From contig CAJTVI010000012.1 of the NCBI GenBank assembly GCA_910579545.1, positions 1 through 50,751 of the forward strand: a stretch of 50,751 nt of DNA, in the 5' to 3' direction. Each line of letters opens with the position of its first letter. Position 1 is the stretch's first letter. Position numbers and translations under genes: made by a program. The notes under the pieces were generated by a model, which ran no database searches, had not been told where the DNA came from, and was given only the letters and a program-made list of their open reading frames with translations. Below, in pieces: positions 19,399 through 26,737 of the stretch. Origin of the DNA: an uncultured Oscillospiraceae bacterium (GTDB taxonomy: Bacteria; Bacillota; Clostridia; Oscillospirales; Ruminococcaceae).

Positions 19399-19474
19399 GC
19401 GGCTTTAGCTCATCTGGTAGAGCGCCACCTTGCCAAGGTGGAGGTAGCGAGTTCGAGCCTCGTAAGCCGCTCCA
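19399..19474 (+). tRNA. tRNA-Gly (GCC), copy 2
   Basis: Base-for-base repeat of the tRNA-Gly at 19073-19148, only 2 nt after tRNA-Phe, followed at once by a terminator. Confidence 0.95.
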
Positions 19475-19477
19475 AAG

Positions 19478-19512
19478 AAAAAGCCGGCCTTGCGCAAAAA
19501 AGCCGGTTTTTT
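19478..19512 (+). terminator. Terminator inside the tRNA cluster
   Basis: AAAAAGCCGGC at 19478-19488 pairs with GCCGGTTTTTT at 19502-19512 (11 bp, one G-T), and the T-run is part of the stem. It lies between tRNA-Gly copy 2 and tRNA-Cys, leaving tRNA-Cys to read-through. Confidence 0.8.
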
Positions 19513-19517
19513 CATAC

Positions 19518-19592
<75 letters not shown>

Positions 19593-19599
19593 CATCATC

Positions 19600-19657
19600 A
19601 AAACACCCGATGCAGGGCCAAAAAATGGCAGTGCATCGGGTGTTTTGGCGTTTTATC
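19600..19657 (+). terminator. Terminator at the end of the tRNA cluster
   Basis: A perfect 15-bp stem, AAAACACCCGATGCA at 19600-19614 against TGCATCGGGTGTTTT at 19632-19646, followed by GGCGTTTTA. Confidence 0.85.
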
Positions 19658-19755
19658 GGCTTGGCCGCAAAAAAATGTTCCGGCCCTGCCCAAGAGCGCG
19701 GGGAAATAATGCGGGCAAAAACCGCAAGAATCATAAAAAGCGGCTTTCAGCATCC

Positions 19756-19764
19756 TGCTATAAT
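19756..19764 (+). promoter_or_regulatory. Extended -10 promoter of the AraC-GNAT / MATE pair
   Basis: TGC-TATAAT at 19756-19764 with no good -35 box, an arrangement often seen where an activator is needed. The transcript would start inside the inverted repeat described next. Confidence 0.65.
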
Positions 19765-19767
19765 AAA

Positions 19768-19810
19768 GCAGAGGGGAGTTGAACCCGGGCCGGGTTCGGC
19801 CCCCCTCTGC
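19768..19810 (+). promoter_or_regulatory. Nested inverted repeat at the transcript start of the AraC-GNAT gene
   Basis: GCAGAGGGG at 19768-19776 pairs with CCCCTCTGC at 19802-19810. Inside it GAACCCG pairs with CGGGTTC around a GGC centre. It begins 4 nt after the -10 box and ends 25 nt before the start codon. There is no T-run, so it is more likely an operator or a 5'-end structural element than a terminator. Confidence 0.6.
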
Positions 19811-19834
19811 TAAAGCCGAAAGGGGGCAAAGGCC

Positions 19835-20689
19835 ATGGGCGGGCATAAGGCCGAGAGCACGGCGGCGGTCATTTCCTACATCGAGGCGCACCTCGATCAA
19901 AAACTGGACCTTGGCGCGGTCGCGGAGGGGGTTGGCTATTCCAAATACCACCTGCACCGGATGTTTGCGGATACGGTCGGCATCACCCTCCACGACTATA
20001 TCCAGCGCCGGCGGCTCACCGAGGCGGCAAAACTGCTGGCCTTTTCCCAACAGCCGATCATCGAGATCGCGCTGGCCGCCGGCTATCAAAGCCAGCAGGC
20101 GTTTACCGCCGTATTCAGATCCATGTATAAGCAAACCCCGCTGGAATACAGGCAAAACGGGGCGTTTTACCCTTTGCAGTTGGCGTTTGCGCTAAACAAA
20201 AACCCGACCGCCCCCAATATGGCCGCGCAAAAGGTTTTTTATGCCGCGCGGGAGGACCTTCCCGACTTAATGCGGTTTATCCCCCTTGTTGTTGACGGCT
20301 TCCCCCGCCTTGATAAAAGCGCTTATCTCAGGCAGGCAAAGCAATACGTCCGGCAGGGCCAGGCCCTGATCATGCGGGACGGCCCAACCATCATGGGGGC
20401 CGCCGCATTTTCCTGCCAGGCCGGCAGCATCGACTTTTTGGCGGTACATCCCCAATACCGCCGTTATGGCGCGGCAAGGGCCTTTTTGGATTTTATGGCG
20501 CGCAATGTGTTCGCGGGCCGCGAGATCAGCATCACCACCTTCCGCGAGGGGGATAAGGCCGATCCGGGCCAGCGGGAGGCATATCAGCGGCTGGGCTTTG
20601 CCGGCGCGGAGTTCCTCACGGAATTTGGCTATCCCACCCAGCGGCTCATCCTGCCGCCCCAAAAGGAAAAAGGCAGCAATGGACGATAA
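19835..20689 (+). CDS. AraC-type regulator fused to a GNAT acetyltransferase domain
   Basis: A 284-residue two-domain protein. Residues about 8-107 are an AraC/XylS double helix-turn-helix (DLGAVAEGVGYSKYHLHRMF and IIEIALAAGYQSQQAFTAVFR). Residues about 135-275 resemble a GNAT domain (FLAVHPQYRRYGAARAFLDF matches the acetyl-CoA-binding region). It may both bind DNA and acetylate or sense a small molecule; such fusions occur in Firmicutes. AGGGGG at 19821-19826 is the ribosome binding site. The MATE pump gene overlaps its 3' end, so the protein probably controls that pump. Codon use is less GC-biased than in the housekeeping blocks. Confidence 0.85.
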   Translation: MGGHKAESTAAVISYIEAHLDQKLDLGAVAEGVGYSKYHLHRMFADTVGITLHDYIQRRRLTEAAKLLAFSQQPIIEIALAAGYQSQQAFTAVFRSMYKQTPLEYRQNGAFYPLQLAFALNKNPTAPNMAAQKVFYAAREDLPDLMRFIPLVVDGFPRLDKSAYLRQAKQYVRQGQALIMRDGPTIMGAAAFSCQAGSIDFLAVHPQYRRYGAARAFLDFMARNVFAGREISITTFREGDKADPGQREAYQRLGFAGAEFLTEFGYPTQRLILPPQKEKGSNGR

Positions 20690-22004
20690 TATCCTCTCCC
20701 AAAAATGGGGCGCGGGTTCGCTTTTGCGCTTCGCGCTTCCCAGCATGGCAATGATGGTGTTTATGGGCTTATACACCCTTGTGGATACCATTTTTGCAGC
20801 GCGGTTTGTCAATACCGACGCGCTTTCCGCCATCAATATCGTATGCCCGGTCACCAATGTAACGGTGGGGCTGGGAACCATGCTTGCGGCGGGCGGAAAC
20901 GCGGTCGTTTCCCGCAGGATGGGGGAGGGGAAAAGCCAGGAGTCAAAAGAGGATTTTACACTGCTCATCCTCACCGGGCTGGCAATCGGTTTTTTCATCC
21001 TCATCACCGGGATGATCTGGGCCGACCAGCTCATCGGCGCTCTTGGCGCCAGCCGCCGGCTCTTTCCCTATTGCAGGGGCTACCTCCTCACCCTGCTTTG
21101 GTTCATGCCGGCAAATGTTCTGCAAACGCTGTTTTCAAACCTGTTTGCAGCAGCCGGAAAACCCGGCCTTGGCTTTGCCCTGTCCATTCTGGGCGGCGCG
21201 GCAAATATCATTTTGGACTATGTGTTTATCGTGCTCTGTGGCTTGGGGGTCGCGGGCGCCGCCCTGGGAACAGGCTTTGGCTGCCTGATCCCGGCAGCGG
21301 CGGGGCTTGCGTACTTTGCACGGGGCAAAGGGGCGCTGTGTTTTACACGGCCAAGGTTCAAATGGGCGGTCATCCGGCAAAGCTGCTTGAATGGATCGTC
21401 CGAAATGGTAAGCCAGCTGGCGGCGGCGGTTACAACGTTTTTGTTCAACAAGGCCATGATGGAACTGCTGGGCGAAAACGGCGTTGCGGCCATCACCATC
21501 CTGATCTACACCCAATTTTTGCTCAGCGCCCTCTATGTTGGTTATTCCATCGGCGTGGCCCCAGTCATTGGGTTCAGCTTTGGCAGCGGGGATCACGTCC
21601 AGCAAAAAACCGTATTCAGGATCAGCATCGGGTTTATTGCGGCCTCGTCGGTATCCATGTTCCTGCTTTCGCTGTTTGGCGGCCCTTATATTGCGCGGTT
21701 GTTTGCTGGCGGCGCTCTTGAGGTCTGCCAAATCGCGGCCGAGGGCTTTGCCGTTTTTTCCTTCAGCTTTTTATTTTGCGGCCTGAACATTTTTACCTCC
21801 GCCCTGTTTACGGCCCTGTCCAATGGCAAGGTATCCGCGGCCCTTTCCTTTTTGCGGACCTTCGGGCTGCTGGCCGGCGGGATCCTCCTGCTGCCGCGGT
21901 TCTGGGGGGCGGCAGGCGTGTGGATGGCCGTACCGCTTGCAGAGGGGGTCATGTTTTTTATCTCGATAGCATGCCTGGTTTATTTTTGCAGGCGGTACAC
22001 ATAG
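20679..22004 (+). CDS. MATE family multidrug / Na+-coupled efflux transporter
   Basis: An integral membrane protein of 441 residues with about 12 hydrophobic segments in two similar halves. The N-terminal LRFALPSMAMMVFMGLYTLVDTIFAARFV region is typical of MATE proteins of the NorM/DinF type. It exports cationic drugs or metabolites by cation antiport; the substrate cannot be read from sequence. It starts 11 nt before the end of the AraC-GNAT gene, with AAAAGGAAAAAGG upstream, so the two form a regulator-pump unit. Base composition differs from the flanking blocks, suggesting acquisition beside the tRNA cluster. Confidence 0.88.
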   Translation: MDDNILSQKWGAGSLLRFALPSMAMMVFMGLYTLVDTIFAARFVNTDALSAINIVCPVTNVTVGLGTMLAAGGNAVVSRRMGEGKSQESKEDFTLLILTGLAIGFFILITGMIWADQLIGALGASRRLFPYCRGYLLTLLWFMPANVLQTLFSNLFAAAGKPGLGFALSILGGAANIILDYVFIVLCGLGVAGAALGTGFGCLIPAAAGLAYFARGKGALCFTRPRFKWAVIRQSCLNGSSEMVSQLAAAVTTFLFNKAMMELLGENGVAAITILIYTQFLLSALYVGYSIGVAPVIGFSFGSGDHVQQKTVFRISIGFIAASSVSMFLLSLFGGPYIARLFAGGALEVCQIAAEGFAVFSFSFLFCGLNIFTSALFTALSNGKVSAALSFLRTFGLLAGGILLLPRFWGAAGVWMAVPLAEGVMFFISIACLVYFCRRYT

Positions 22005-22206
22005 GCAAACCGGCCCGCGCCTGCCAAAGGGTAACCACAAGAAAGAGGTGGAACCGTTAAAAAAGCAGTACTCCCGCCGGTATGGAAGAACCGATCATGA
22101 CAAAGGAGTGAAAAATAAAGGAGGATACCCTTGCGGCAGCAGGCATCTCTGTGCGATTATTTTGGAGGGACTTCCCCAAAAAATCTACAGGAAGGATGCT
22201 GTCATC

Positions 22207-22521
22207 ATGAACAGAACCTCGGAACACCTTTTATACCGGCTTGGCCTTTCGCCGTGCAGCGCATGCTTTTGACACACTTGTGCAGCGCTGGACATCGTGC
22301 TGCAGGATCCGCAAGCACTCATCTGCTTGTCCAAGTGCGTCTATCCGGCTGCAGCGGAACAGTTTGGGGTAACGCCTGCGGCGGTGGAATCAAACCTGCG
22401 GCGCGCGATCCTGCTGTGCTGGCGCAGGAGCCGCCCCATGCTGGAGGAGCTTGTGGGCGGCAAATGCCCGCAGCCGCCAACCATCCGCCAGGTCCTGGCG
22501 GGGGTGCTGATGCACCGATAG
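22207..22521 (+). pseudogene. Spo0A C-terminal-domain-like protein, interrupted by TGA
   Basis: Read in one frame from the ATG at 22207, the first 21 residues (MNRTSEHLLYRLGLSPCSACF) meet a TGA at 22270-22272. The same frame then continues as HTCAALDIVLQDPQALICLS and on to AAEQFGVTPAAVESNLRRAI and a stop at 22521. Together the two parts resemble the DNA-binding C-terminal domain of the sporulation regulator Spo0A (compare the family pattern L-x-x-L-G-x-P, then Y-P-x-x-A-x-x-F-x-x-T-x-x-x-V-E-x-x-I-R-x-A-I). No receiver domain is present. AGGAAGGATG lies upstream of the ATG. I read it as a small orphan regulator killed by a nonsense change; a short protein starting at the GTG at 22297 would lack the first helices. 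Confidence 0.65.
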
Positions 22522-22641
22522 AACAAAGCCGGATGGAGGATCACACCCGGCCCCTGTTTAAAGTTCGGCGTGCCGCGGCAGCTGGCCCAACGGCGCGCAG
22601 GCCCTTATTAAGGGGCGCAAAGGATCCGCAAACGGTTTTGG

Positions 22642-22673
22642 GTGTGGGCAGCATTGATGCTCACACTTTTCTT
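22642..22673 (+). terminator. Terminator after the Spo0A-C-like remnant
   Basis: GTGTGGG at 22642-22648 pairs with CTCACAC at 22660-22666 (one G-T pair), followed by TTTTCTTT. It separates this region from the convergent comF-like gene. Confidence 0.6.
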
Positions 22674-22677
22674 TGCC

Positions 22678-22710
22678 CATAAAGGCCCGGCCGCTCAGGG
22701 GGCCGGGGCC
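22678..22710 (-). terminator. Possible minus-strand terminator of the comF-like gene
   Basis: GGCCCGGCC at 22684-22692 pairs with GGCCGGGGCC at 22701-22710 with one bulge. On the minus strand the stem is followed by TTTAT. The stop codon of the gene lies in the loop. Confidence 0.45.
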
Positions 22711-23465
22711 GGCGGCGGGGTGGCCGCCAGGCAAACGGCAAACACCTCGGCCGCGCCTGCCCTGCGCAGGGCCGCCGTGCAGGCCGTCAGGGTCGCGCCG
22801 GTGGTCACAACATCGTCCACCAGCAAAACCCGGCTGTTTTCGGCAAGCCGGCCGGGCCGCACCGCAAACGCGCCGGCCAGGTTGCAGAGCCTGCCCGCCC
22901 GGTCAAGGGATTCCTGCCGGGCCGTTTGGCGCTTTTTATACAGCGCGTCGGCCGCCAGCGGCAGGCCCAGCGCCGCGGCAAGCTCCTTTGCCAGCAGCCC
23001 GGGCGGGTTATAGGGCCGCCTGCCGCTGGGCGGTACCGGGACCACGCAGTCGTACTCCAGCGCGGCCGGCGGCCGTGTGCCGGCTGCGGCCGGCCATTCC
23101 CCGCCTGTGCGGCGGCAGCCAAAAAGCTGCTCGGCCATGGCGGCCCCCAGCTGCGGGGCGTAGCAGGCCCGCGCGCCGGATTTCATCCGCAGGATCGCCT
23201 GCCGCACCGCGCCTTCGTAGCGGTAGGCGGCCGCGCCGCCCGCAAGCCCGGCCAGCAGATGCTCGTCCCCGGCCAGCCGTGGTACGCTGCGCCGCAGCGC
23301 CCGCTCGGCCGCCTCGCAGGCGGGGCAGGCCGCAAGCTGCCCCAGCACCTCGTCGCAAAAGGGGCAGCGCTTGGGATACAGCAGCCCAAGCGCTGCCCGG
23401 CCCCACCGGGCCAAACGCGCCGGAATGGCCGGCGCGGGCCGCAAAAGCCGGCTGCGCTGCTCCAT
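22695..23465 (-). CDS. ComF-family amidophosphoribosyltransferase-like protein (ComFC)
   Basis: A 256-residue protein with an N-terminal double zinc-knuckle (CPFCDEVLG and CPACE) and a C-terminal PRPP-binding phosphoribosyltransferase loop (RVLLVDDVVTTGATL). The family is needed for DNA uptake in competent bacteria and is also widespread in strains not known to be competent; the exact reaction is unknown. The start at 23465 is supported by GGGAGG on the minus strand just upstream. TATGAT at 23517-23512 on the minus strand, preceded by TG, could be its -10 box. It stands alone and convergent with the Spo0A-C-like remnant. Confidence 0.85.
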   Translation of the reverse strand: MEQRSRLLRPAPAIPARLARWGRAALGLLYPKRCPFCDEVLGQLAACPACEAAERALRRSVPRLAGDEHLLAGLAGGAAAYRYEGAVRQAILRMKSGARACYAPQLGAAMAEQLFGCRRTGGEWPAAAGTRPPAALEYDCVVPVPPSGRRPYNPPGLLAKELAAALGLPLAADALYKKRQTARQESLDRAGRLCNLAGAFAVRPGRLAENSRVLLVDDVVTTGATLTACTAALRRAGAAEVFAVCLAATPPPAPAP

Positions 23466-23613
23466 CTGTAAACCCTCCCATTTTGCCGCTTTTTCGGCAT
23501 TTTTCAAAAGTATCATACCATTTTTTGGGGATCCGGGGCAAGGTATGGGGCGGCAAATCTGCATATCGGCCCGGCGGCGGGCTTTGTTGGGATAACGATA
23601 TTGCAAAAACAAA

Positions 23614-23642
23614 TTGCATGTAAGCCCTGCAAACGTTACAAT
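23614..23642 (+). promoter_or_regulatory. Sigma-A promoter of the isomerase-like gene
   Basis: TTGCAT at 23614-23619 and TACAAT at 23637-23642 with a 17-bp spacer, 45 nt before the start codon. Confidence 0.7.
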
Positions 23643-23687
23643 AAAAGAAAAAAGGCGGCCGCGCGCCGCACAGAAAGGAATCCTGCC

Positions 23688-24950
23688 ATGAAAACCGTTG
23701 CCCTCTTTTTTGCCTCCAGCCGCTATTGGACGGACGAAGCGGCCCTCCGGCGCGCCTACGGCCAGCTGGCGGGCGGGATGCCCCAAGGGGTGGAGTGCGC
23801 CCTTGTGCGGGACACGGCCGACCCCGCCGCCCTGCCAAAGGGGGACTGCCTGATCGCGGTGCCCATGAGCGGGGCGGTGCAGCGGGAGGTGCTTGCGGCG
23901 GCCGGGCGGTACGCGCAGGCCGCGCTGTACGGCGCGTACATCCGGGGCAACGCGCCCGATGAGCTGTGCGGCGAGATGCTGCGCTGCAACGCCGCCCCCA
24001 CCCTGATGGACAGCTGGGCCGTGCTGCGCCGCAGGATGCCCGGCGCGCGGCTGGCCCTGGACGCCGCCGGCCTTGCCGGCACGCTGGCGCTTTGGCAGGC
24101 CTATTACGCGGTAAGGGGCGCCACCCTGCTGATGATCGGCAAAACCGAGCCATGGGTCATCAGCAACGCCTCCAGCCTGGCCGTGTACGAGCGGCGGTTT
24201 GGCCTTTCCATCCGCTGCGCGGAGCAGGCCGAACTGGCCGGGCTTTACCGGCAGGCTCAGCGCCAGCAGGCCAGGCCCTATTACGAGTGGTTCTGCCAAA
24301 ACAGCACCGGCTGCGCCGAGCCCACCGACGGCCAGCTTTGGGACGCCGCCCGGATGGCCTGGGCCCTGGTGAGCCTGCTGGAGCGGTACGGGGCGCAGGG
24401 GGCGGCGCTGGCCTGCTTTGACCTGCTCAGCGAGGGCACCACTGCCTGCCTTGGGGTAAGCTATCTCAACGACTGCACCCCGCGCTTTGCGGCCTGCGAA
24501 GGGGATATGGACAGCGCGGTGACCATGCTGCTGATGAAGCAGTTTGCCAAAACCAAGCTGTGGATGGCCAACCCCGGCCTGCAGCCGGACGGCACGGTGA
24601 ATTTTTCGCACTGCACCGCGCCCATCCGGTGCACCGGCAGCCCGCGGCCCTGCATCCTGCGCAGCCACCACGAGAGCGGCATCGGGGTAAGCCTGCAGGT
24701 GGAACTGCCGCTGGATATCCCGGTAACGGCCTGCCGCATCTCAAACGAGGCATCCCAGATGACCCTCCACACCGGCCGGACCATCCGCGGGCCGTATGAG
24801 CCGGCCTGCCGCACCCAGCTGCACGTCCGGTTTGAGGATATGCAGCACTATCTTGGCACCGCGCTGGGCTGCCACCAGGTATTTGCCTTCGAGGATATTG
24901 CCCCAAAGCTGCGGGAACTGGCCGGGCTGTTTGGACTGGAAGTGCTCTGA
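23688..24950 (+). CDS. L-fucose/L-arabinose isomerase-like protein
   Basis: A 420-residue protein resembling the fucose/arabinose-isomerase superfamily, clearest in its C-terminal half (ANPGLQPDGTVNFSHCTAPIRC, where members carry metal or substrate-binding residues), preceded by an acidic patch (EGDMDSAVTMLLMKQF). Members isomerise aldoses and ketoses or have unknown sugar-related roles; this one is too divergent to name a substrate. The ATG at 23688 has AGAAAGGA upstream. It has its own promoter and no operon partner, but sits next to a sugar-related cluster and could act on the same compounds. Its last codons are partly repeated 66 bp downstream. Confidence 0.65.
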   Translation: MKTVALFFASSRYWTDEAALRRAYGQLAGGMPQGVECALVRDTADPAALPKGDCLIAVPMSGAVQREVLAAAGRYAQAALYGAYIRGNAPDELCGEMLRCNAAPTLMDSWAVLRRRMPGARLALDAAGLAGTLALWQAYYAVRGATLLMIGKTEPWVISNASSLAVYERRFGLSIRCAEQAELAGLYRQAQRQQARPYYEWFCQNSTGCAEPTDGQLWDAARMAWALVSLLERYGAQGAALACFDLLSEGTTACLGVSYLNDCTPRFAACEGDMDSAVTMLLMKQFAKTKLWMANPGLQPDGTVNFSHCTAPIRCTGSPRPCILRSHHESGIGVSLQVELPLDIPVTACRISNEASQMTLHTGRTIRGPYEPACRTQLHVRFEDMQHYLGTALGCHQVFAFEDIAPKLRELAGLFGLEVL

Positions 24951-25026
24951 GCCGGCGGGCGGCGGGCCCTGAGCAGCAGCCGCCGCTTGCCGCGTCCGTT
25001 TCTGGAAACTCTCTGAGCCGGCGGGC
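24936..25026. repeat. Direct repeat of the 3' end of the isomerase-like gene
   Basis: The 25-nt stretch 24936-24960, covering the last codons and stop of the gene, recurs at 25002-25026 with three mismatches; the core CTCTGAGCCGGCGGGC is perfect. The second copy still reads L-E-T-L-stop in place of L-E-V-L-stop. The rest of the 411-nt gap to livJ contains a GGGCCGGC/GCCGGCCC hairpin at about 25023-25054 and the livJ promoter. Confidence 0.7.
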
Positions 25027-25168
25027 CGGCGCGCGCGGCGTGTGCCGGCCCGGCCATGCGCGCCGCCCCCGCTGCCCCCGCCGCGCGCGCCGGTTTCATT
25101 CTTGTTTCGTCATTATGCAAAGGTTTGCAGAGCATCTTTGTGCAAAACGGAAAAAATCAAATAATTGA

Positions 25169-25197
25169 TTGACACGCCCCCCCAAAAGGTGTATATT
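25169..25197 (+). promoter_or_regulatory. Strong promoter of the liv transporter operon
   Basis: A perfect TTGACA at 25169-25174, 17-bp spacer and TATATT at 25192-25197, followed by an AT-rich leader of about 160 nt before livJ. I recognise no riboswitch in the leader. Confidence 0.85.
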
Positions 25198-25361
25198 TCG
25201 GGTTAGAAAGCGACAAAAAACAGAAAAAACTGTTCAATTTGTCGATTTTTTATTTTCCGCTTTTTGCAATCGTTTGCACAAGGCGGACCGCACCCTTTCT
25301 CTTGCGGCATTCCCACAGGTGCCTGCCGCAATACAAAATCATAAAAGAAGGAGAAAACGTT

Positions 25362-26573
25362 ATGAAGAAACTTCTGGCTCTGGCTCTTGCCGCGGTCATG
25401 GTCTTCTGTCTGGCCGCCTGCGGCGGTTCCGGCAGTTCGGCTCCGGCCGCGTCCACCCCGGCGGCCTCCACCCCGGCGGCCTCCACCCCGGCCGCTCCCG
25501 CCGAGGGCGGCGAGGACATCCTGATCGGCTGCCTGCAGGACATCACCGGCGCCACCAGCGCGCTGGGCATGTCGGTTGAGGCGGGCGCCCAGGCCGCCGT
25601 GGACGACATCAACGCCGCCGGCGGCATCAACGGCCGCAAGGTCGTGATGAAGACCTACGACACCAAGGGCGACGTGACCGAGGCTGTCAACGCCTACATC
25701 ACCGCCGTTACGGTGGACAATGTCTCGCTGATCGTTGGGCCCCCGGTTGCCAACATCGCCAACGCCATCAAGGAGACCAGCGAAAGCTACGATGTGCCGG
25801 TGATGGGCTTTGCCCTTGACCCCACCTGCCAGCTGAAAGAGGACGGCACCCCCTACAAGAACATGTTCTGCTTCCAGCCCAGCGCCACCACCCAGGGCCA
25901 GATCATGGCGGCCTTTGCGGTAAAGAACGGCCTGAAGACCTTTGGCATCATCTACAACCAGGAGAACGCCTACTCGGTGTCCCTGCTGCAGCCCTTTACC
26001 GATGAGCTGGCCAAGAACAACATCACGGTGGACGACAAGCTGATCGTTGCCTACGGCGCGGCCGACACCGATTACAAGACCCTGCTGCAGCCCATTGTTG
26101 CGGCCAAGGTGGACGCCATCTACTGCCCCAACTACACCCAGCAGCTGGTTGCGATCGTGACCGCCGCCACCGAGCTTGGCTACGAGGGCAAGATCGTCTG
26201 CGGCCTGGACGCCGCCCCCTCCTTCAACACCACCTACGGCGGCGACTGCTCCAACGTTTACTACATCAACAACATCAACACCGACGACCCCACCACCGCC
26301 GAGATGGCTGCCGCCGTTGAGGACAAGGTCAGCGCCGTGAACAAGTATTTCCTGGGCTATGACGTGGTGATGATCGCCAAGAGCTGCATCGAGAAGGCTG
26401 GCCTGGAGGACCCCGCCGCCCTGCTGAGCGCCATTGAGGGCGTCAAGGACTTCAAGGGCCTGACCGGCAGCCTGACCATCGACCCCAAGACCCATATGCC
26501 GGATGGCATGGGCATGTTCATGTACACCTACGACAACCAGACCCCGGTCATGCTGGAGGAGTACGCGGGCTGA
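25362..26573 (+). CDS. livJ: Branched-chain-amino-acid-type ABC transporter substrate-binding lipoprotein
   Basis: Extracellular binding protein of a HAAT-type importer. The 403 residues start with a lipoprotein signal peptide with lipobox LAAC (Cys20 is the lipidation site), followed by an Ala/Ser/Thr/Pro linker made of three 15-bp repeats (25449-25493, each ASTPA), and then a periplasmic-binding-protein type I fold (ILIGCLQDITGATSALG, DDINAAGGINGRKV, IVGPPVANIANA). Ligands of this family include branched-chain amino acids, urea, short amides and aromatic compounds, so the liv name is by family only. GAAGGAG is the ribosome binding site. A terminator follows, so it is probably made in excess over the other subunits. 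Confidence 0.9.
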   Translation: MKKLLALALAAVMVFCLAACGGSGSSAPAASTPAASTPAASTPAAPAEGGEDILIGCLQDITGATSALGMSVEAGAQAAVDDINAAGGINGRKVVMKTYDTKGDVTEAVNAYITAVTVDNVSLIVGPPVANIANAIKETSESYDVPVMGFALDPTCQLKEDGTPYKNMFCFQPSATTQGQIMAAFAVKNGLKTFGIIYNQENAYSVSLLQPFTDELAKNNITVDDKLIVAYGAADTDYKTLLQPIVAAKVDAIYCPNYTQQLVAIVTAATELGYEGKIVCGLDAAPSFNTTYGGDCSNVYYINNINTDDPTTAEMAAAVEDKVSAVNKYFLGYDVVMIAKSCIEKAGLEDPAALLSAIEGVKDFKGLTGSLTIDPKTHMPDGMGMFMYTYDNQTPVMLEEYAG

Positions 26574-26658
26574 TCCTTGGATGAGCCGCGCCCTCTTTGG
26601 CAGAGCCGGCCGCGCCCTTCCGGCGCGCTTTCCGGCCCCGCCCCTTTAGAAAGGACTG

Positions 26659-26709
26659 TGGCCCCCGCTGCGGGAACCCCTGCGACGGGGGCCATTTTCC
26701 CTGTTTTTT
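26659..26709 (+). terminator. Intercistronic terminator / attenuator after livJ
   Basis: TGGCCCCCG at 26659-26667 pairs with CGGGGGCCA at 26686-26694, followed by TTTTCCCTGTTTTTT. It lies between the binding protein and the permease genes, with no new promoter visible. Partial read-through would set the usual excess of binding protein. Confidence 0.75.
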
Positions 26710-26737
26710 CAAAAAACCTGTTTGGAGGAGGCACGCC

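Noticed and set aside
22270..22272. TGA codon read as selenocysteine
   Set aside because: I saw no supporting stem-loop, and the family has no selenocysteine at this position. A nonsense change is simpler.
22131..22682. Frame starting at a TTG with a strong AAAGGAGG site upstream of the Spo0A-C-like region
   Set aside because: After the first 25 or so codons it runs out of frame through the Spo0A-C-like sequence and becomes low in complexity. The strong site may have served an older or very short product, but I cannot support a gene.
25449..25493. Three 15-bp tandem repeats as a CRISPR-like or regulatory repeat
   Set aside because: They lie in frame within livJ and encode an ASTPA linker after the lipobox, which is a common lipoprotein feature.
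26703..26717. GTTTTTT-C-AAAAAAC palindrome before livH as an operator
   Set aside because: Its left half is the T-run of the livJ terminator; the symmetry is explained by that run and chance.
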